Of a DNA stretch of 64,000 bases, positions 57,235-64,000 are shown one piece after another. The translations under genes and the position numbers were made by a program. Each line of letters starts with the position of its first letter. Position 1 is the first letter of the stretch. The notes under the pieces were generated by a model. That model saw only the letters and a list, made by a program, of their open reading frames with translations. It did no database searches and had not been told where the DNA came from. The stretch is from Apoda limacodes (taxonomy: Eukaryota > Arthropoda > Insecta > Lepidoptera > Limacodidae), in NCBI GenBank assembly GCA_946406115.1, contig OX291551.1:2604001-2668000 (forward strand), in the 5' to 3' direction.

Positions 57235-57440
57235 CCCTAGGACCAATAGTCTCAACTCCACTCTCAACCAAGCACATATCAGTAAGCTCTCTAACTAGCC
57301 CCTTCTTAAAATAGTTGTAAGATGAGACGCCACCAATGCCTACGCATGTAGCGTCTCACATTAAATTCTGCCCCTTTTCCAAGGCCCTAACGTTAATCCA
57401 TCGAGCCTATTAGTATCATCACGAGGCAATCCATACGGTT
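57235..57440 (-). pseudogene. Possible LINE C-terminal fragment
   Basis: Minus-strand text in shifting frames: [13 protein letters not shown], then ELTDMCLVESGVETIGPRDL. The order DGLTLxPW...VETxGP is seen in the C-terminal region of some invertebrate non-LTR proteins. Weak, and a match by eye only. Confidence 0.3.
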
Positions 57441-57496
57441 CTAAAATAAATGGTAATTAAATGATACTGGCAAGAGCCATACGTATGAATTTTTTT

Positions 57497-57865
57497 ATGC
57501 CACTAAGGTAGCAAATAATCTTGCGGTCCGCCTGATGGTAAGCGGTCACCGCAGCCTATGGTCGCTTGCAAAACCTGTGGCGTCACTCGCGCGTTGCCGA
57601 CCTATCAAAATCTAATAACTTCTTTCTTGAGGTACCCGATACTCTAGTCTTTAGAGAAAACCTTGGCACGTAGCTCGTTCGACATCCTAAGCCACACTGT
57701 AAGTGGCCATTTAGGTTCCAAGATGTGAGGATAAAATTCCTACTGGTGGCAAGCAGTGCGATAGTAGAAAGTAGACGTGGGCAACATTTCGATCAATTTC
57801 TCAGAAGATACCCCTTCACCTTGTCGTGCAAATGATCTTGGAACTGAATATCACTGCATTCGTTA
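57497..57865 (-). mobile_element. LINE 3' fragment, strongly decayed
   Basis: ATGCCACTAAGGTAGCAAAT and GGTCCGCCTGATGGTAAGCG at the 3' end, then broken matches to AAGTGTGAGAATGAATTCC-like text. Minus-strand copy of the common LINE. Confidence 0.75.
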
Positions 57866-58516
57866 CACGATGATGTCGTAACGAAGAGCATGATCCTACA
57901 TGAAAGCGCATGGTGACCTTGACTATCCACCACACTGTCACAACGGCATCTGTGAGGTTAATTGCAATAAATCTTTATTTCTCTATGTCCATCAGAGAAT
58001 CTATCGTCTAGCTTTCGCAACATTAAAGGCTGACTTTTTATATCTGCTGCTGTAGGAATGTAGAAGTGTAGGGAACTGTAACGTAGGTTCTGGGGTGAAA
58101 GCGTTTATAAGCTGGACTTAAAAAGATTTAAGTTATTCCACAATAAGGATATTTTATTCTTATTTATTAGTCGTAGACTTTCGTCTTTAAGGTTATTTTG
58201 GACATAAAATCTTCTTCTTCCCCAACACTGCCCATCCGAGTTCGATTCCTCGATTCCTCTCTGCCAAGAAGTTGAACTTACTTAACTGCACTATGGATAT
58301 TAAATTTTTCAAGGATGGTTGATACTAATTCTCGTAGAATACTTGATTAACCATTATTTTAAATATTCAAATTCAAACATAAGTAGGTAATTATAAAAAT
58401 AGTTTAGAAAATGGTTTTATACAGTTCATATTATATTATCATATTAAATAACGCAATTTTTGGTACGTAGGTACTCTAGAATTTAAAGTTTTGTCCCAAT
58501 TAACATTTGACGTGCC
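57866..58516. other. Non-coding
   Basis: AGTTCGATTCC at 58237-58247 resembles a Pol III B box but no A box accompanies it. Nothing else recognised. Confidence 0.35.
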
Positions 58517-59378
58517 TAGTCGGATCGTCCATATACTCCTGGTCAGTTCGTCCTAGTACTCGTAGTCGGATCGACCACATACTCCTAGTCAGTTCGTCCT
58601 AGTACTCGTAGTCGGATCGACCACATACTCCTAGTCAGTTCGTCCTAGTACTCGTAGTCGGATAGACCACATACTCCTAGTTAGTTCGTCCTAGGACTCG
58701 TAGTCGGATTATACACATACTCGTAGTCAGATCGTCCTAGTACTCGTAGTCGGATCGTCCACATACTCCTAGTCAGTTCGTCCTAGTACTCGTAGTCGGA
58801 TCGACCACATTCTCCTATTCAGTTCGTCCTAGTACTCGTAGTCGGATCGACCACATACTCCTAGTCAGTTCGTCCTAGGACTCGTAGTCGGATTATACAT
58901 ATACTCGTAGTCAGTTCGTCCTAGTACTCGTAGTCGGATCGACCACATACTCCTAGTCAGTTCGCCCTAGTACTCATAGTCGGATCGACCACACACTCCT
59001 AGTCAGTTCGTCCTGGTACTCGTAGTCGGATCGACCACATACTCCTAGTCAGTTCGTCCTAGTACTCGTAGTTGGATCGACCACATTCTCCTAGTACTCG
59101 TAGTTGGATCGACCACATTCTCCTAGTCAGGTCGTTCTAGTACTCGTAGTCGGATTATCCACATACTCGTAGTCAGATCGTCCTAGTACTCGTAGTCGAA
59201 TCGTCCACATACTCCTAGTCAGTTCGTCCTAGTACTCGTAGTCGGATCGACAACATACTCCTAGTCAGTTCGTCCTAGTACTCGTAGTCGGATCGACCAC
59301 ATACTCCTAGTCAGGTCGTCCTAGTACTCGTATTCGGATCGACAACATAGTCGTAGTCGGATCGTCCACATACTCGTA
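58517..59378 (+). repeat. 46-bp minisatellite of two 23-bp half-units
   Basis: About 18-19 copies of a 46-bp unit. Its two halves are TAGTCGGATCGACCACATAC+TCC and TAGTCAGTTCGTCCTAGTAC+TCG, each 23 bp and related to each other (TAGTC start, TACTC end). Some units have single changes or lose a half-unit (near 59090). Every copy has CpG sites. No coding frame or spacers. Confidence 0.92.
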
Positions 59379-59469
59379 TAGAAGCCTTGTAGCCAACTAG
59401 CGCTGCCACTAGACTTTTTTATCTTTTTTCAAAAACAAACAAAGCTAGTTTCAAAAATGCAAATGTTCG

Positions 59470-59529
59470 AAAAAAACCAGCCAAGTTCGAGCTGAGGGTT
59501 CCTAAAACTTATTATTTCTGATGTTAGAT

Positions 59530-59534
<5 letters not shown>
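59470..59534 (+). mobile_element. CCGGCC-type repeat scrap
   Basis: AAAAAACCAGCCAAGTTCGA and GAGGGTTCCTAAAACTTATT are a diverged family start, cut by the LINE poly(T). Confidence 0.45.
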
Positions 59535-59567
<33 letters not shown>

Positions 59568-61215
59568 CCACTAAGGTGGCAAACAAGCCTACGGTCCGCC
59601 TGATGGTAAGCGGTCACCGTAGCCTATGGACGCTTGCAACACCAGGGGCATCACTCGCGCGTTGCCGACCCTTCAGAAATCTAATAACTTCTTTTTTGAA
59701 GAACCCCATACTGTAGTCCTTAGAGAAAACCTTAGCAGGGAGCTCATTCCACAACCCAAGGGTTCGCGGGAGGAAGTTTCTCTGAAACCGCACTGTTCGC
59801 GACCATTTTGGTTCCAAAGTGTGAGAATGAATTCCCTGTCGATGGCGAGCGGTGCGATGGTAGAAAGTAGCCGTGGGCATCATTTCGAACAATTCCTCAG
59901 AACACAATCCATTGTACAAGCGGTAGAACACACACAGGGAGGCAAAGTCTCTCCTCAGACTTAAGGGTTCGATACCGCAAGTGAGTTTGGGATCGTCGAC
60001 AATTCTCACAGCCCGTCGTTGAACCGAGTCAAAAGGGCCAAGCTGGTATCCGGGTGCACCCGCCCAGAGATGGCAGCAGTACTCCATATGGGGCCGGACT
60101 TGCGACTTGTAAAGTAGCAACCTTTGCCCCGACGTGAAGTACTGCTTCGCTCTGTTGAGTACACCAAGTTTTTTGGACGCCAGCTTTACCTTGCCTAGCA
60201 AATGATCTCGGAACTGAACATCGCTGGAGATGTCAACGCCAAGGATCCCAATGCTCTTGGAGATGGAGAGGGGAGTGTTCTGGAATTGTGGGACTACAGT
60301 GAATGGGGTTTTCTTAGCGGTGAACGCGCAGACTTGTGTCTTTGAAGGGTTGAATCGGACCAAGTTTTCCCGCCCCCAGTCAGAGACCTTGGACAGACCG
60401 ATCTCGATTTGAGACACAAGTTCTTCACGCTTTTCCTCCACAACGGAACGTGGGATGCTTGCACGGCCCGTGTAATAAGCGTCTCCAGTACTGTCATCTG
60501 CATAGCAATGTATGTTGTTGATGTCCAACATATCATTGATGTGCAGTAGAAACAGCGTAGGAGACAGCACAGAGCCTTGCGGGACACCAGCATTAATGTC
60601 CATGCTATCAGAGCAACTACCGTCAACTACGGCTCGTATGCTTCTGCCGGACAAAAAGCTAGCCACCCATTTGCACAAACCCTCGGGCACTCCGTAAGAT
60701 GGCAACTTCGATAGAAGACCGCGGTGCCAGACCCGATCGAACGCCTTCGCTATGTCCAAGCTACATGCCAATGCCTCCCCCTGACTCTCAATGGCTAGTG
60801 CCCATCGGTATGTGAGATACACTAGAACCTAGTGGTGACCAGTCGAGCGACCGTGGCGAAAGCCATATTGACGGTCACTGACCAGATCGTGTACTTCTAG
60901 GTATCTTAGAAGCTGTGTGTTGATCACACGCTCCATCACCTTAGAGAGGAGAGAGGTAATAGCGATAGGCCTGTAATTCGATGGATCTGATCTATCGCCC
61001 TTTTTGGGCACCGGGTGCACATGCGCAGTCTTCCATGAAGACGGAAATTGCCTAGTGTGGTAGGAAAGTGCGAAGAGGCGCGTGAGTACAGGACATAACT
61101 CAGGAGCACACTGCTTTAGCACCACTGCTGGTATACCGTCTGGCCCACTCGACTTATGAACGTCTAGAGAAAGCAACGCCCGCCTGACCTCCCGCTGCGT
61201 TATGGAGATTTCTGA
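59535..61215 (-). mobile_element. Jockey/CR1-type LINE, left arm of palindrome
   Basis: 5'-truncated copy with its poly(A) as a 30-base T run at 59535-59564. On the minus strand, 61176-60829 encodes RT fingers ([34 protein letters not shown]) and stops at a TAG after GRSTGHH. The same frame resumes at 60822 and runs 402 codons to 59614, including [32 protein letters not shown], the catalytic CYADDST, and the C-terminal domain ending in GVASVHRLR. The only obvious defect in this copy is that TAG, apart from the lost 5' part (ORF1 and endonuclease). Confidence 0.9.
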
Positions 61216-61298
61216 CTGTAAGTTTCTTAATCAATAAATAAAAAAAAAAAATAACCAAATTTAGGAGAAAATCCAAAAAACTGATCTAGATGGAAGGT
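61216..61298. other. Palindrome spacer
   Basis: About 80 bp of A-rich unique sequence (TCAATAAATAAAAAAAAAAA near 61230) between the two head-to-head LINE copies. Confidence 0.6.
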
Positions 61299-62930
61299 TT
61301 CGAGGTCCGGCGGGCGTTGCTTTCTCTAGACGTTCATAAGTCGAGTGGGCCAGACGGTATACCAGCAGTGGTGCTAAAGCAGTGTGCTCCTGAGTTATGT
61401 CCTGTACTCACGCGCCTCTTCGCACTTTCCTACCACACTAGGCAATTTCCGTCTTCATGGAAGACTGCGCATGTGCACCCGGTGCCCAAAAAGGGCGATA
61501 GATCAGATCCATCGAATTACAGGCCTATCGCTATTACCTCTCTCCTCTCTAAGGTGATGGAGCGTGTGATCAACACACAGCTTCTAAGATACCTAGAAGT
61601 ACACGATCTGGTCAGTGACCGTCAATATGGCTTTCGCCACGGTCGCTCGACTGGTCACCACTAGGTTCTAGTGTATCTCACATACCGATGGGCACTAGCC
61701 ATTGAGAGTCAGGGGGAGGCATTGGCATGTAGCCTGGACATAGCGAAGGCGTTCGATCGGGTCTGGCACCGCGGTCTTCTATCGAAGTTGCCATCTTACG
61801 GAGTGCCCGAGGGTTTGTGCAAATGGGTGGCTAGCTTTTTGTCCGGCAGACGCATACGAACCGTAGTTGACGGTAGTTGCTCTGATAGCATGGACATTAA
61901 TGCTGGTGTCCCGCAAGGCTCTGTGCTGTCTCCTACGCTGTTTCTACTGCATATCAATGACATTTTGGACATCAACAACATGCATTGCTATGCAGATGAC
62001 AGTACTGGAGACGCTTTTTACACGGGTCGTGCAAATATCCCTCGTTCCGTTGTGGAGGAAAACCGCGGAGAACTTGTGTCTCAAATCGAGACCACACTGT
62101 CCCAGGTCTCTGACTGGGGACGGGTAAACTTGGTCCGATTCAACCCTACAAAGACGCAAGTGTGCGCGTTCACCGCTAAGAAAACTCCATTCACTGTGGT
62201 CCCACAATTCCAGAACACTCCCCTCTCCATCTCCAAGAGCATTGGGATCCTTGGTGTCGACATCTCCAGCGATGTTCAGTTCCGAGATCATTTACAAGAT
62301 AAGGTGAAGCTGGCGTCCAAAAAACTTGGTGTACTCAACAGAGCGAAGCAGTGCTTCACGTCGGGGCAAAGGTTGTTACTTTACAAGTCGCAGGTTCGGC
62401 CCCATATGGAGTACTGCTGCCATCTCTGGGCAGGTGCACCCGGATACCAGCTTGGCCCTTTTGACTCGGTTCAACGACGGGCTGTGAGAATTGTCGACGA
62501 TTCCAAACTCACTTGCGGTATCGAGCCCTTAAGTCTGAGGAGAGACTTTGCCTCACTGTGTGTGTTCTACCGCTTGTACAATGGGTTGTGTTCTAAAGAA
62601 TTGTTAGAAATGATGCCCACGGCTACTTTCTACCATCGCACCGCTCGCCATCGGCAGGGAATTCATTCTCACACTTTAGAACCTAAATGGTCGCGTACAG
62701 TGCTCCCTTCCTCCCGCGAACGCTTAAGTTGTGAAATGAGCACCCTGCCAAGGTTTTCTGCAAGGACTACTGTATGGAGTTCTTCAAGAAAGAAGTTATT
62801 AGATTTCTGAAGGGTCGGCAACGCGCAAGTGATACCAAGTGAAAGCGTCCATAGGCTACGGTGACCGCTTACCATCAGGCGGGCCTTAAGCTTGTTTGCC
62901 ACCTTAGTGGTATAAAAAAAAAAAAAAAAG
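61299..62930 (+). mobile_element. Jockey/CR1-type LINE, right arm of palindrome
   Basis: Plus-strand copy starting within about 30 bp of the same truncation point as the left arm. 61314-61664 encodes the same first RT block and ends at the same TAG codon (61662-61664). The frame continues from 61665 through KAFDRVWHRG, NAGVPQGSVLSP and CYADDST to 62810. A deletion of about 10 nt near 62700 shifts the last 60 or so codons. The 3' end GCCACCTTAGTGGTATAAAA runs into an A run at 62914-62929. Confidence 0.9.
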
Positions 62931-63029
62931 TCATCTAGAATACATATTACATAAGTTTGTATGTTTATATTAACACCTATAGTTTCATACATTACAGTTA
63001 AGCGAGTAGTTAGTAAATAATTCTAATTA

Positions 63030-63715
63030 ATTAGGTATGATGTAACATCTTGCTTCTAACCAAATTTTATGATTCTAGGTCAACGAATAATACCCCATAG
63101 GTTTTGATTTATTTGTGGCCCAATATGCGACAATAATTACCGTATTTTGGGCATATTTTTTATTTCACTGATTTAGAAGCTTGATCGTTTTTCAACTTTA
63201 ATATTTAAATAATATTTAATATTAATTTCTACTTGATACCGCCACGCATTCTTGAGTAAAAGCGTCTTAACAGACAGACAAGTTATCCTTTTAATGTGTT
63301 ATTATTATATTTTAGGTTTTTCCCTATATAAGTGACGTAAGAAGTGTCAGAAGATGTGTCTAATTTGTAATATTTCATGGTACTAGTATAACGGGAAATA
63401 TCCCATAGATTTTGATTTATTTGTGAATGCTAAAATATGCGACAACAATGGCCGTTTTTAGGCCGTATTTTTATATTGCGATGACATATAAGCTTGATTT
63501 TTTTACAGCTTCAATGCACCGGTCTGTATTTGATGTTAATTTTAACTTGTTACCTTCACGCGTTCCTCAGTAAAAGGGTTTTGACAAACAGGCGGACGGA
63601 CAGAAAAGCGGCGTTCCTGAGAAAAATTGTCTTGATTGACAGACAGATAGACAGACGAACGGACAGTAAAGTTGTCCTATCAGGGTTCCCTTTTGAGGTA
63701 CGGAACCCTAAAAAG
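63030..63715 (+). mobile_element. CCGGCC-type repeat, 3' portion with internal duplication
   Basis: The phrase AATACCCCATAGGTTTTGAT at about 63088 recurs as AAATATCCCATAGATTTTGA near 63398, each followed by ATATGCGACAA. The unit ends with GAGGTACGGAACCCTAAAAA at 63696-63715. Confidence 0.6.
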
Positions 63716-63838
63716 AACAAGTTGCTATTATTTGTATTGTTTATATTTTACAAAAAACACAAAAGATTTCAAGCTATGACTAGGTTTAGTTTTCGAGATA
63801 ACTTTGAAATACGCTTTGTAAGATGAGGAAATAAGTGG

Positions 63839-64000
63839 CATCCAATGGCGGCGCTTGGCTGCATGAAACCCCTTTAGTGGACTTAACAAATAAAGCATCC
63901 AATGGCGGCGCTTGGCTGCATGAAACCTCTTTAGTAGACTTAACAAATAAAGCATCCAATGGCGGCGCTTGGCTGCATGAAACCCCTTTAGTGGACTTAA
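63839..64000 (+). repeat. 57-bp tandem repeat running off the window
   Basis: CATCCAATGGCGGCGCTTGG begins at 63839, 63896 and 63953. Units are almost identical (two or three changes) and the array continues past the right edge. Confidence 0.85.

Noticed and set aside
58517..59378. Regular 23/46-bp repetition, CRISPR-like at first sight
   Set aside because: Every position is repeated; there are no unique spacers, and the context is a eukaryotic genome. It is a minisatellite.
63494..63826. 110-codon plus-strand frame
   Set aside because: Lies across the CCGGCC-type repeat end, with GACAGACAGACA-like translated low complexity.
1..64000. LTR retrotransposon or integrated retrovirus
   Set aside because: No paired long terminal repeats in direct orientation, protease, or Gypsy/Copia-type integrase was recognised.

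Overview
This window looks like AT-rich insect nuclear DNA, most likely from a moth or butterfly (Lepidoptera). The reasons are GT-AG introns in phase-matched exons of conserved animal genes, dense decayed non-LTR retrotransposons of the kinds common in Lepidoptera, a tRNA-derived SINE, and a recurrent family starting AACCGGCCAAGTGCG and ending ACGGAACCCTAAAA. The species cannot be named from sequence alone.

Three conserved genes lie in the first half. Aph-1 (gamma-secretase subunit) is on the minus strand, with exons at 12944-13165, 11142-11315 and 4383-4709. About 1.6 kb away and head-to-head with it is AFG2A/SPATA5 (Drg1-type AAA+ ATPase) on the plus strand, with exons at 14791-15139 and 15993-17881. 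DCAF7/WDR68 (WD40 protein) is on the minus strand, convergent with AFG2A, in seven coding exons between 30202 and 19645. All three can be assembled into complete reading frames (240, 745 and 353 codons before the stop). They belong to unrelated pathways (intramembrane proteolysis, 60S ribosome maturation, kinase/ubiquitin-ligase scaffolding), so nothing suggests a functional cluster. A 70-codon minus-strand reading frame with one membrane segment at 53904-54116 is a possible fourth gene.

The rest is mobile-element debris. 1.7-3.0 kb: a 1.24-kb element with about 430-bp terminal inverted repeats. 5.8-11 kb (Aph-1 intron 2): a 5S rRNA-like relic, a catalytically deleted Jockey element and several copies of the CCGGCC-type repeat. 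13.6-14.7 kb: an inverted-repeat-bounded block with a Penelope-like fragment between Aph-1 and AFG2A. 20-27 kb (DCAF7 introns 5 and 6): repeated insertions of one Jockey/CR1-type LINE, a nested MITE and an RTE-clade relic. 31.4 kb: a hAT transposase C-terminus. 33.3-38.4 kb: a large imperfect inverted duplication carrying two dead copies of a THAP-domain gene. 46-48.7 kb: a decayed Polinton- or bidnavirus-like type B DNA polymerase reading frame. 48.8-49.2 kb: a two-period tandem array. 50.3-51.9 kb: another LINE. 58.5-59.4 kb: a 46-bp minisatellite made of two 23-bp half-units. 59.5-62.9 kb: two head-to-head copies of the same LINE forming a palindrome with about 1.6-kb arms and a shared stop codon.

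The strongest candidates for something unusual are the THAP inverted duplication, the LINE palindrome whose identity appears highest near its centre, the viral/Polinton polymerase fossil, and the nested MITE with a clear 3-bp target duplication. Family names were assigned by eye from short motifs. Identities and copy boundaries are approximate because no alignment or database search was run.
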